From assembly GCF_963678635.1 (NCBI RefSeq), contig NC_087066.1:64672282-64736281 (forward strand): a stretch of DNA of 64,000 nucleotides, given 5' to 3'. Position 1 is the stretch's first letter. Each line of letters begins with the position of its first letter. The position numbers and the translations under genes are program-made. The notes below the pieces were generated by a model. That model did no database searches. It was given only the letters and a program-made list of their open reading frames with translations, and had not been told where the DNA came from. Positions 53,203-64,000 of this stretch are shown here, in pieces. The DNA is from Symsagittifera roscoffensis. Lineage: Eukaryota; Xenacoelomorpha; Acoela; Convolutidae.

Positions 53203-56200
53203 GTAAGAAACACAGTTGAATGATTTCATCATTTTTTGAATCGCTGCTACAAACAGGGTGGTTTTTATGTAATTAGATTGAAAAACTATAAATTATTCCA
53301 GCAATTTGATTTAACTGGCAATTTTCAAATTTAGCTAAGATTGAAGACATGAGAGGTGCCCTATTTTTTGTTTTTATATCAATAGTTTTTTATTACGCTA
53401 AACAAAAAAAAACAGAAAAAGTTCGAAAAAGAAATAAAATTAGAGGTTTTTTTTCTCAAACTATCATCAAATTTTTTTATATTTTTTTTTATCTCTGAGC
53501 TATTCTGGACTATTTGCACAGGAACGGTTTACTTGTGTTGTTCCAAATACTAAGAAAAATGAGGGTAAAATGAGGTATCATATCAAAACTCTTCGTCAAA
53601 AAAAATAAAAATAAAAGTGAAACAAGACTGCTTGTATCAGGGCGAAGCCCTGAATGTTCCGACTGCCTTTTAAGGTTTATTGAGCAGCAGTAATACAAAA
53701 AAAAAAATTAAATGAAATAAAATGAAATGAATTTGAAATTTTTTATGAAAATCATCCCCCCACACGCCATATAAAGTACAAAAAGATAGATTTCGTTCCT
53801 TGTAACAAATCAATTATGGCAAAAAAGCTTCGTTCAACCAATTTGGAACGATTTATAAGAAGGATTAAATCTCCGCTTACGCGTTAATAGCGCGAATTAT
53901 ATTGCGCGTTAGTTGTCCCAAATTGGTCAAAATGGCCAAAATGGCAATGTTTAAACCCTCATAACTTTAGGAAAAATGGTCACAGGACTCACAGGTGAAA
54001 TATCTTTTCAAATTTGAGCTCAGGACAACAATACCTTTTGAATGATATAAAAAAATTCCGTCAAAAATGGCTAGTTAAAAAGTCGAAATTTGTCTGAAGA
54101 AAAAAAAACCCACCCCGAGCACAAGTATGCCGTTACTTTCGTATCGAAAGTCGGAACAATGAAGTGGAAACAAACTATGGCTGATTTTGACTACCAATAA
54201 AATATTGTAGCGGTCAAGGGTGGAATAGTTTCATAGTCGTTTCGACTGTGATTCTTTTTCCGCGCAAAGTCAAGCATCACAAATAAATTTTAGAATGAGT
54301 CTAACTATATATAAAATTACAAATTTTTCAATCACAATTTGGACGACAAAAGAATTGAGGAAAAGTTTTTCCGTGTCGTTAAAAACCAGTTTGAAATTTT
54401 TTGATATATAATCCAATTTCTTGCGAATAAATCGAGCGAGCAAGTTTATGGGGGGGGGGGGGGGTTTATTTAAGCCGTGAAAACTTGGTTTTATTCCAGA
54501 AAATTATGTTTCGAAGATTCTTCTAATGCCTCCTTGGAAAATGAAATTTATATAAAAAGTGGCAGTTCTGTTTTTCTATTTCGCAAAAAAAGTGTTGTCG
54601 ACTTTGTCTAATTCGCTATTACCTCCGAATATGCCCAAAACCTATGACAAAAAACTACACAATTTGACAAAAAAAGAAACTGTAAAATATTATAATGGTG
54701 GTTGGAGCCTTTTGTGCTACTTGCACAACAACCGGCTATCCTTTGTTGTGTATAAATGGCGATGAAAAAGTTTTAATTGTATAATGACGGTTCTACTAAT
54801 GACTCCTCCTTCATCTTAAGTTTATCTCGTCACTTTGCTGAGCAGGTGGGTGCTGTGAACTTCAACATCCTTCACTCTGTGCTGCACCAGCTGGTGAAGG
54901 AAGTGGGCTTGGGGGACAAAGCAGCCACACCCCCTGACCTGTCTCTCCTCAAGACTCCTTCTAAACAGACAGGGAAGGGTGGGGCACAAAATGAAACCCA
55001 AACTGTAGGTGGGTCGAAACGCATCTTGCAAGAAATTTTTTTTTTAATGATTTGTCAATTTTTAGTTTTCATATCAACAGTATGAAATAGACATTTGAGG
55101 TCGAAACAATATTTTTTTCAAATGCTTTGAGATGAGATAAAAAATGATGTAATCATATCTACTTTGCGTTTGTGTTAACCAAAATGCACAACGGAATTCA
55201 TTCAAGGACGCATTAAAGCAGAAGTGTTTTGAAACGCAACTCTTTTTGTCTGTGAACATTGTTGGAGTCTTTTCCATTATAAGCCCCCAATAAGTTATAT
55301 ATCCCTCAAAACACAAAATACAAGGGGGTTCATACATTTTTTTTGTTACAAGATGGGGAGCTATAATGGGAAAGACCCCCTTTATTGTTTGTAGACGGTG
55401 GGCTTTAATGGGAATGGGAAAACCCCCTTTATTGTTTGCCTATTTTCTTCAGCCAAAGATGGGTCCGACAGCAGCTCTTCTTCTGTGCCGTATCATGCGA
55501 TGTTGAAGCGCATCAACGAATTGGAGGGCAGACTAAGGGTACTCGACAATCCAGACCAGAAACAGGCAAGTATAAACATAGATGCTAAAAGGTGATCCAC
55601 CCATCGTGGATTGGTAAATGAACTAATCTGCCAAAAATGCCGAATATTTTTTTCCATTTTCTGAGAAAATAAGAAATATATACGTGCCGAATTTATACGT
55701 GAGAGATCATCGTGGGATTCAACCAACTGACCAAGCAAAAGATCCCTCTGTTCCCTGTGATACCGTTTTACGAAATCGATTTTTGCTTGTTCAGCCCTTA
55801 GTTTTCCTTTCGGCGTCAACATTTCCTAAGAACTTTTTTGCGTTGTTTTTGTAAGAAAAAAGTAGAAAACTGCGGAAAAACTAATCAATGACTTCTTGGT
55901 TTGTTGTTGTTGTAGGTGAACGAGGACACTATGTTGCTGAAGGAGCACGGGGGCAAGGGGGTGAGGCCAGTGAGTGACATGTGGACACTCCTCCAGACCC
56001 AGAGGAGGTCACAGTCCAACGAAGAGATGATTACCAAGGTCAGGTCACAATCACCATTGTCACAATTATGACATCAGTTATTGCACACTTATGGCATCAG
56101 TTATTTTTATCCAGCCATAATTTATTTTTATTCTCTCATAGGAATTATCAAAAGTAACTGAAAATAATGAAGACTTTATTCAGCTCGTGAATTTGTAAAT

Positions 56201-59200
56201 TTGAACTGAATTCTTAACCAAACACTATTTTTTTGGGTTATGGTTTTTTCATAATGAGTTTTTGAACGGAGCTCCTACTAAGCCATTCAAAAAAATGGAT
56301 ATAGCATTTTCAATTAATTATCTTGGAACTGCTCTAAATCATTAGTTTATTCTGCTTACAAATTTTTGATTACAACTATGCTAGCAAAAAAATCATTTCA
56401 CAGCAACAAAAAAAAACAACAGAATTTTTGTTAAAATTGATCGTTTTTTTTTTTATGGGAGGTTCTGAAAATAAGCTTCAATTACTACCTATCGATATCT
56501 TACTCCTCTGTGAAAGTAAATATTTGCCTGAAATGACATTGCATTGCAAGTCAAGGAGTTTAGTGGCATTTTTTTGTCAATTTTAGTCTGAAACGAAAAA
56601 AACTCAAAATCTGATGTGTGATCAGTAAAGTTTGATACATCACTTTAACTATTTCACTAGTTTTTCTGCGTGGAAAAACGCTAGAATAAACAAGAACAGA
56701 TAATTTTGGAATCGAGTTGATAAAAACTGCTATTCGTATATTTTTGGCTGAAGAAAAAAGGCTTGTCTTGCATTTTCATACAACTCCAAAGAAAAAAAAA
56801 CAACACTGTAAAATACGAGAATTTCAAGATTTTTCCCCTTAATTGAGTTTTCACTATAACACAATTTTTTGATAGTAACAAAAACAAAAACAAAAACGAT
56901 TTCTGTGTTTTGCTAAGTATGTTTTTTGCAATAAATCACAAAAATAAAATTTTTCTCAAATGAAAAGAAAATCTTTACGGCTTCTAAATCTACTCAATAA
57001 GAACGAGCGGTACGCCAGCGTTGATCCGCTCAATAATTCTGGCAGTTTTTTTCAAGAGGTGAAAAAGTGCTCACAAAATTTTGTTGAAGGACTTCACCTA
57101 CAAATTGATCTAACCTTGATCTTAACTTAGGAGCTGCTGAATTGTGAAAACCAAAAACTCAATTTAGTGTTTGGATTTTACATTTCATGTTGCTACTTGA
57201 GAAGGAAAGCAAAAAATACATAACAAAGAAGATAAACATCATGAAAACTTTTCGTTACGTTAAAGCCATGGTTTTCCTTTCGAACTAAACGAAGATCTGA
57301 ACTTTTTCATAAAAAGATTAATTATTCTCTTCCGGACTTTAAATGAGTTTGAAAGAGTCAAAAGAGCTCAAAATGGCAAAACAAACTAAATAGAATCACA
57401 AAAAAGTACACTTTATAAAATGAAAAAGATCGTTTATTTAGTTTTTTGCTTTTGAGAGTTTCCACTGAAGCCAACACAAAAAATGAAAAATGTAATCGGC
57501 AAAAAATTGCAAATCTAATTGCTTTTTAGAGTGTTCCAATTGAAGTAAGCAGTTCAATGTCATAAACCGTTTTATTTTAACGAAAAAATTAATTTTTGTG
57601 TGTGGCGTTGAAGATTTTTTCCAAGAAATTTGTGGTTGACATTTGTGTTTGGTTTTTGGACAAATCAGTGTTTATATTATCATCTAAAAATGAAAGTGAA
57701 CAATTTTGAATTCCCAAGAAATTTTCAACGTGAATCTTACTTTTTTCTATTTTGAAAAGTTATTTTTTTTCAGAGCATACAACTGCTTGAGCGACTAACA
57801 TGAAAACTAAAAATTGTTTCTCACTCAAGTTTCATAGATGGAAATAACTTGATAAGCATAATTTTTGTGCATTGGAAAATCATGTTTTTCAGAAACGACG
57901 TGCTTTTTTTAAAAAAAAAGACGGCAATAAAATGTTCATCACTAAATAATCACAGTTCGATGGATTTACGAAAAATCTGAAGCAGTTAAAGAGATCTAAG
58001 ATGACATTGGAAGATGAATATAGGTAGGTTGAAGCTAAGCATAAAACAAAATCCAAACTTCAATTCTTAAGTGAACAGAAAAATGTTAAATTTTAGTTTT
58101 TTCAATCAGGGAGAGTCTAAATAACAAAAAGTCAAACAAATGTAATTGAATCAAAATTTCAACGACCGTAACATCAACGGTTGGCCTTTTTTGAAATGAT
58201 TCCGGCTTTATTGTTGAAACAGACAAATGGCCACCTCGATGTTGATCTCAACTATCAATCCTAGTCACTTGGCACTTAGGAATCGAAATGAATCAACCTC
58301 AGCTACTATTGTAATTTCAAAAAGGCAACTAGTATCGACCAATTAGATTATTTTTGCTCTACACTAGCAATCCCTAGACTTCTGTTCTACAAAGCTGACA
58401 ATCACGAAACAATAGGTTTTTTCAACAAAAAACTTTTTTGCTAGTTTGCTCCGAGTACCAAAATTACTTCGAAATTGAACCAAGGTATCTTGACACGCGT
58501 AGCAAACTAGCAAAATAAATTTGAATATAAGTTACACCATAAGACGCAAATTGAAATTTTTTTGCGGTTAATGATTTTGTGGAACAAAAATTTAAGGATT
58601 TCAATCGGATTGTTTGACACTAATTGACCTTATAACAGCAGCTGAGGCTCACTTCAAGTAATTTTCTAAAAAATGATATTAAAGGAGTTCATTTTGAAAA
58701 ATGCTAGCTGTTGAAAAATCTTTCCGATTATATTACTCAATTCACATGGCGTTTTTGATAGCCTTATGTTGGTTGTGAAAGAAAAAAATCAAAAAATACA
58801 AAATCAATCGAATATTAATTCTCTTTCTTTCTGCTGGTCGGAACTAAATTTTCCTAAAACGGGTGTTTTTTTATAAAACTCACCTAGAATTTTGGAGTAA
58901 AAGGTAAGAAAAAAGAATAAACACCAGACAAATTGGAAGAGGAAGCAAATTTTGGAGAAGGACTTTGATGAACTCTGCAACAAACTCAAATTCGAAAAAA
59001 AATAAACAATATTCTTTATAACGTTAAAAAAATGTATACTGTTAAAAATGTGTATACCGTTAAAAAATGTTCTGGTTCACGTTTTCAGCTAGAAGGAAAT
59101 TTTTCAGGAAATTTTTCTACCGAATCAGCAGAAAGTTTTACTTCCGGAAAATTTTGCTACCGAAAAATAGCAGGAAGTTTTCTATCACTGCTTCACTTTT

Positions 59201-62200
59201 TGGTAGTGCGGGGAGATTTAATTCTTTTGGTAATATCAGAGATATCGGAAAAAATAAAGCTCATTGTAAGACTTTGACATAACGTTTAATCTGCCCCCTC
59301 GCAAAAACCCGAACTGCACGTCTAATTAGTTACATAAAAACCAAAGTTTCTCGTGTATTTTAGAATCACAGTATATTCGCCAATTCTTGTGTTAAAATGA
59401 GGTTTTATATTTGGTCACCACTGTATGAACTTAAAAGGGTTATCTCGAAACGGATGTTGTGTGCTTCAGTTATCTTCTATGATGGAAGATCTTCTGTCTG
59501 CCCATCAGAAGGCAAAGGCAGACAACGACCAACTCAAGGCCAAGATCAACCAGTTCAACTCACTCGTTGAGCAGGTAAATATTAACCATTCTCTTCAAAT
59601 TAAGATTGGACACAAGCCTTTCTGAATTTGCCACACACTTTTTGCCACGAATTTTTTGCACTCAGCTGAATTTTCTCTGTTTAAAACGTTAAAAAGACTA
59701 GAAAACTTTTAAAACAAAGCTAAAATAACACTGTGTTACTGAACAAGCCAGCCTTGGACAATGTTTGTTACTGAATGCTTGCCTGGTAAAAAAGTACTAC
59801 TCAAACTTTCAAGTAGTTTCGATTAACTTTTTGAGGTTTTTATAAACATCGGCAGTTTTTTTTCGAACTAACATGTTTGTGGTGAAACGATGAACTCGTA
59901 TACTGAAATAAACTGTTAGTTAAATTAAATTTAAAAAAAAATAGCTTGTTGTTGTTTTTTTAGCTGATCAAGACGAGTGATGAGTTGAAAGCAAGAGTGG
60001 ACGAACTGGAGAGTAAGGAGAGGGGGGACAGGGAAGACATTGACAAACTGAAGGAGCGCATGCAGAGTGCACACGACAACCTGGTCAGTAAGCCGACACA
60101 TATTTAATCTCACAATACTTAACATCACTTTTGATTGGAGACAAGACGACAACTCACTTATGTGCAACTGACTAACTTACATTCAAATTACATTACTAAT
60201 TATTCATAATAGTCAATCAGAATTACTAACTTATAATAAGTATGTAATTTAGACGCGAATCAACAGTAGACTGGAAGGGGTGCCCACTGATTTTTCTGTG
60301 TTTGCCCTGAAGAAGGAGGTGGATGAAAAGTACTCCACCAAAGACGAACTGGACAAAGAGATGATGAAGATGATGGCAAGGAACTTATAGTTTACTGATG
60401 ATTATTTGATCGGATTTGAAGCGCAGTTGTGCTCTTTGATATTGTGGTTGCTAGTTGCCCTTTGGCGATTTCTATTGAAAATAGTCTCTAAGATCAATAA
60501 GATACTTCAATTAGGTGGCTTTTTGTCTTTTCTGGTACTTTTAATTGGATCAAAACGTTTTTCAAACGGTTTATACAATTTTAAATTGGTAAAATATTTT
60601 AGATAAATTTTAAATTTTTTCATCGGTATTTAATTAATTAATTGGTTAATTAATTATATGTTTAATTGGTCATGTACTAATCTACAGGCACTACTGGATA
60701 AGAAGGCGAGTGAGGCTGACATGTTGGAGGTGAAGGAGAAACTGAGTAACATTCCGAGTGACTTGATGGACCAGCTGGACCAGATGGCCAAGAATATGGA
60801 GTCTCTCAGACTGGACAGAGACAGCGTCAGTGCTTTTCAAATACACTTTTTAAAAAAAAAATGCCACCTTTGGGGAAAGTTGGTTAGTTTTTTTTTTTAA
60901 AAAAACGACCTCTTTTGAAAAATTTTTCCATTTTTTGAAAGTTTGGCATCAGTTTCACCCAAAGGTTATCAACCTTTCGAGTCACCCGAAATGGCGCGAA
61001 AATTGTGCGATTGTTTTGTCATTCAAAAGTGATTGTTTTGTAACTGAAAGTAATGGAGTGATGTATAATTCAAAGCAGACACACCTCAATTTTATCCTCA
61101 TTGCAGTTTTACTATATACTATACTGCTTTATGTTGCATGGGTTACACTGTTTATGATTTTAAATATATCAAAAATTATCTCGATTTTTTGAACAATTTT
61201 ATGTCCAGTGAAATTAGTAAGCAAAGTTGAAAAAAAAATGGATTGCAGGCGTTTTTGCTGACGGTATGTATTTAGAACAGTTCTGATTTATGTGAAATGG
61301 GCACCTTTCTACTTCTGACACTGTAGCGGACAATAAAACTGCAGTCTTATTGAATAAAATTTTATTGTAAAAACCGATTAATTGTCAATGAATTAGGTAA
61401 AAACACTTATTTAGTTTCCATTTTTCATTTTTTCCATTAAAATCCATAAATTTGTTCACGTCATATTTTCAATTTAGCGGTTCGACTTTTGATTTTGATT
61501 CAAGTTCACATCAAATATATGCGCTAAAGAGGACGCAATTGCTCAACCAAATAGCAAAGTTCAAAATGGCGCGAATGAATGCCATTCATTGACTTTTAGT
61601 TTTAAAAGTGAATACATGCTGATTTATTTTAGTCTGACAAAATGGACAACATTGGAAATTTCAAACCCGCTTTTCTTCAATTGGATTAAAGTTACACAAA
61701 AAAGAGTACAAAAGTTGTTTAGAATATTTCACCAGAATTATTCTGAAGCATTTTTTTCTCAAAAAATATTAATCAAAATTTTACCCCAAAATAGGACATT
61801 TTGGCTTTTGTTATTAATTAAAAGTTACGCTGAAACTATTTTGTTGAATGATGAGAAAAAAATTTAATGTCAAAAGAAGCTTTTTACACACTCAACGAAG
61901 TTCTGGTGTTAAAAATTTGCGCAAATATAGAAAATTTGTTTTTAAGCAAATATTTTGGGTTTCAAATTGTAAAATCACATTTCTTGATTATCCAGCAAAA
62001 TTTTTTTGCAAAAGTACCTTATACAAATTTTTTGGAGATTTGACTTTCGTATAACTTTATCAGGCTGTGTAAAAGGCTTCTTTTGATAAAATTTTCTCAT
62101 CAACTATCAAAGTAGCTTCAGAGTTATTCTTGAATAATTAAGAAAAAGCCAAAAAAAACTCATTTTTGGGTTAAAACTTGGTTGAGAATTTTGTGGAAAA

Positions 62201-64000
62201 AAATTGTATTATACTAACATTGGTGTTATTCTAGGCAATTTTGATGTTTTGCTCAATTTTTTGTCTCAACTTGTTCCAATTTGAGAAAACGCGTTTGAAA
62301 TAGCAACATCTGTTCCTTAAACCAGTTAAACTAAATCATCACTGTATGGTGCTGATTTAAAATATCAAATTGTCAAAATCAAAAAAATTTAACCTGTTGC
62401 TGTGCAAAATGCAAAAGTTTTTATGACCACAATTTTTGATGCTAGATTGTTAAGTACTGTTAAAAATAAATGATGAAAAAACAGAATGACCAAGTAAGAT
62501 TGGAAATGATTTAATTCGAAACTTTGGTCTCGATTTTTAAGTGTTTTTTTTTTAGAAATAGTTAAGACTGAATATAATTTTTAATAAAACATTGGTAAAA
62601 ACAGACTCTTTTTTTTCAATTGGCAGAACAAACCTGCTGAAATACAAAACTTATTTGAAAATTTTTGTTCAAAAAAGCCATCGCACGCCAGAGTCAACTC
62701 ACACTAGTTGAGTGGTCGAAACAACTGTAGAAACACCCTGTCTTTACAGAAATCTTTTTTTTCCATTTTGCCGAAGGATTTAAGTTGAAAAATTGCTCCA
62801 TAAACAATCAAGGAACGTATATGAAAATTCAAGGGTTTTTCAAAAAAATGGAACAGAGAAACAACATTGTAGAAGCTATGCTAGAAGCATTTTTCAAACT
62901 TTTTGCTCAATTTTTTTGATTGAATCACTAGATAATTTTGATGAGATTATTTTTGAAAACTTTTCCTTAACAGAATCAAAAACCTTTCAAATACCAAGGG
63001 TTAAAAACTCAAAAAATCGTTTAACGATGACACAAAAACATATAGCTATAATATTATATAAATGTATAATAAACTAAAAACACTTCGTATATAACCCATT
63101 ATAACCGTTTAAAATGGAATGTTTTGCTCTATAAACAGTTTGAAAGCAGGTTTGAATTTTAGATACACAAACTAAAAAAGTCCAAAATAATCGATTGTTA
63201 CCCCAGAAGTTTTATTGCGGGTGGGCTTTAGTTTTTTATTGTAAATCTTTCAAAAAAGTTGATAAAAATTTGATCTCCGGAACTTGATGTTGTATGATCT
63301 ATTATAATGAAACTCAAATTGCATGTGCTGTTATAGTTTCATGGAAAACAATTGGCATTCGCGAATTATATTTTTTGAAAAGCTATCATAAGATTTTAAA
63401 AAAATTGTGTTTTTTCGCTAAACAGTCAAATATGAAATTCTCAGCGATGTTTATCAATCTTCACCGCTGAGGGTTTGTTTTCAGCATGCAAATTTTTTCC
63501 CGAAAGAAATTCACAGAAGAGTCGTCGAGATAATGCGAGAAATTTTGAAGTTAGCTACAGTTGATATTTATGTGTATAAACTAAGCAATTTAGATTATTA
63601 AACAAATTCATGTTCAAAAATTTTGTTAAACTATGCAAATCTGCATATTTTTTAAATTATTTTTAGTCGTTTCCAGCCAAGGCTACATGGAAGCTTTTCC
63701 CAATTTCAGTTTTTGTGATATTATTTCAATTTCGTGTTTTCGATTTAAATAAGACGTCCATGTTATCATCAACATTTCTAAAAACTGTTCTAAAAACTAA
63801 GATAGAACATTTCTAAAAACTAAGATAGAAAACAAGAGCATGCTGTGTGTGTGGGGGGGGGGGGGGGGGGTTGCAATTTTGTGTGAAATGCGCGTGTGAA
63901 ATGTGTTTGTTGGTGGTGTGTGTAGGATGCAGATACCATCGCCTCCCTTCAGACAAGTTTGGACGCCATGCAAAACGAGGTCGACAAAATACAGGCGAAG
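53149..64000 (+). CDS. DUF4795 (QRICH2/C16orf96-like) coiled-coil protein gene, at least 9 exons, 3' partial
   Basis: Proteins of this family are coiled-coil components linked to sperm flagella and cilia in animals. Exons, from splice sites and frame: 53149-53202, 54846-55008, 55453-55565, 55916-56038, 59470-59574, 59964-60083, 60253-60375, 60688-60825, 63926-64000 and beyond. All junctions keep one frame; all are phase 0 except exon 2/3 (phase 1). The conserved start reads DLSLGSPE then GAVNFNILHSVLHQLVKEVGL. PVSDMWTLLQTQRRSQSNEE in exon 4 is the second family signature, and exons 5-9 are heptad-like, rich in Leu, Glu, Lys and Asp. Coding exons are clearly GC-richer than the introns. Two donors are GC. 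About 325 codons are visible; the gene continues past the window. Small exons missed in the two ~3-kb introns cannot be excluded, but exon 4 joins exon 5 as expected. Confidence 0.85.
53620..54158 (-). mobile_element. ~530-bp non-autonomous element with 3' hairpin, copy 3 (in intron 1)
   Basis: Reverse complement of the elements at 19636 and 21519, with the same termini: AAACAAGACTGCTTGTATC at 53620 and GAAAGTCGGAACA at 54158. The hairpin CAGGGCGAAGCCCTG is intact. Closer to copy 1 than to copy 2 by eye. Confidence 0.85.
54846..55008 (+). CDS. DUF4795 gene exon 2
   Basis: Acceptor GCTGAGCAG; reads VGAVNFNILHSVLHQLVKEV and on. Two donors are possible (GTAGGT at 55005, GTGGGT at 55009). Only 55009 keeps exon 3 in the right frame, so I chose it. 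Confidence 0.85.
55453..55565 (+). CDS. DUF4795 gene exon 3
   Basis: Acceptor CCTATTTTCTTCAG; codes for a Ser-rich stretch then LKRINELEGRLRVLDNPDQK, a coiled coil. The donor is CAG|GCAAGT, a GC donor with otherwise ideal consensus. Confidence 0.85.
55566..55571 (+). promoter_or_regulatory. Non-canonical GC splice donor, intron 3
   Basis: CAGGCAAGT matches the usual GC-AG donor context; no GT donor near it keeps the frame to exon 4, whose acceptor is TTGTTGTTGTTGTAG. Confidence 0.75.
55916..56038 (+). CDS. DUF4795 gene exon 4
   Basis: 41 codons containing the conserved PVSDMWTLLQTQRRSQSNEE; donor AAG|GTCAGG. Confidence 0.88.
56039..59469 (+). other. Intron 4 of the DUF4795 gene, 3.4 kb
   Basis: A/T-rich, with no further exon that I can support. 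Contains an inverted BEL/Pao LTR fragment. The short frames at 58804-59282 have no motif. Confidence 0.55.
56971..57130 (-). repeat. Inverted BEL/Pao LTR fragment
   Basis: The reverse complement reads GATCAAGGTTAGATCAATTTGT, then CACTTTTTCACCTCTT, TTGAGCGGATCAACGCTGGCG and ATTGAGTAGATTTAGAAGCC, the 3' half of the LTR at 51034-51392. It is a diverged solo LTR or fragment. Confidence 0.7.
59470..59574 (+). CDS. DUF4795 gene exon 5
   Basis: 35 codons, LSSMMEDLLSAHQKAKADND and on, heptad-like. Acceptor GTGCTTCAG, donor CAG|GTAAAT. Confidence 0.85.
59964..60083 (+). CDS. DUF4795 gene exon 6
   Basis: 40 codons, coiled coil rich in Glu/Lys/Asp; acceptor TTGTTTTTTTAG, donor CTG|GTCAGT. Confidence 0.85.
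60253..60375 (+). CDS. DUF4795 gene exon 7
   Basis: 41 codons including LEGVPTDFSVFALKKEVDEK. A stop follows six codons past the last matching codon with no GT donor before it; the join is ATG|GCAAGG, a second GC donor. Confidence 0.82.
60376..60381 (+). promoter_or_regulatory. Non-canonical GC splice donor, intron 7
   Basis: GCAAGG follows ATGATG. Splicing here to TCTACAG|GCACTACTG keeps phase 0; the only alternative is a premature end at TAG 60388-60390. Confidence 0.7.
60688..60825 (+). CDS. DUF4795 gene exon 8
   Basis: 46 codons, ALLDKKASEADMLEVKEKLS and a second heptad run ending SLRLDRDS; donor AGC|GTCAGT. Confidence 0.85.
60826..63925 (+). other. Intron 8 of the DUF4795 gene, 3.1 kb
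   Basis: A/T-rich, no supported exon. A near-pure G run of about 18 bases (63853-63870) sits 55 bases before the exon 9 acceptor, with GT-rich sequence around it. Confidence 0.55.
63926..64000 (+). CDS. DUF4795 gene exon 9, cut by the window end
   Basis: Acceptor GTGTGTGTAG after a poly-G/GT-rich stretch; 25 codons DADTIASLQTSLDAMQNEVD and on, in phase 0 with exon 8. Continues beyond the window. Confidence 0.78.

Noticed and set aside
55395-55452. An earlier start of exon 3 at a GTAG acceptor (55394)
   Set aside because: The frame is open, but the added residues are low-complexity and duplicate a neighbouring intronic phrase (CCCCCTTTATTGTTTG occurs twice). The CCTATTTTCTTCAG acceptor is much stronger.

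Overview
This is eukaryotic, metazoan-type nuclear DNA. It is AT-rich, with long T/A runs, poly-G tracts and large AT-rich introns. The one host gene I can model (53149 to beyond 64000, + strand) is a multi-exon coiled-coil protein of the DUF4795 type (QRICH2 / C16orf96-like, a ciliated-animal family). Penelope, LINE, BEL/Pao and env-bearing Ty3/gypsy elements together suggest an invertebrate, probably aquatic. I cannot name the species. Nothing looks bacterial, and there is no CRISPR array or rRNA.

Layout. 1-5 kb: AT-rich spacer, a tRNA-derived Pol III relic, a 27-bp minisatellite and one unidentified minus-strand open frame. 5.0-7.3 kb: a decayed Penelope-like element (PLE) with a tandem 275-bp repeat in front, an RT carrying a PHD-like zinc finger, and a C-terminal GIY-YIG endonuclease. 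7.3-10.9 kb: featureless spacer. 10.9-14.1 kb: a minus-strand APE-endonuclease LINE, broken by frameshifts. 14.8-18.9 kb: a nest of at least six short inverted-repeat elements (two related families, 8-bp target duplications, one family repeatedly inserted into the other) plus a 33-bp minisatellite. 19.6-22.0 kb: two copies of a ~530-bp element ending in a hairpin; a third, inverted copy lies in intron 1 of the host gene. 22.97-25.3 kb: a direct duplication of an array of ~205-bp units.

26334-45036 is the centrepiece: an 18.7-kb LTR retroelement with 410-bp LTRs differing at 6 sites. The order is LTR, leader, basic ORF A, very large Gag, in-frame TAA, Pol (protease, RT, RNase H, integrase with GPY/F-like module: Ty3/gypsy), a 1-kb gap, ORF P, Env, ORF X, ORF Y, a predicted 78-bp intron, two tiny ORFs Z1/Z2, LTR. 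Five neighbouring pairs overlap by 4-28 nt (A/gag, P/env, env/X, X/Y, Z1/Z2), two of them as ATGA, so coupled translation may be general in this element. ORFs A, P, X, Y, Z1 and Z2 match nothing I recognise. Several frame breaks, some at homopolymers, interrupt gag, pol and P.

45.1-51.4 kb: an old BEL/Pao element riddled with stops, with recognisable gag, RT, RNase H-flanking, integrase and DUF5641 blocks and two LTRs; an inverted LTR fragment sits in a host-gene intron. 51.4-53.1 kb: a small minus-strand ORF and a hAT-like miniature element. 53.1-64 kb: nine exons of the DUF4795 gene, GC-richer than their introns, two of whose introns appear to be GC-AG. The gene runs off the window end.
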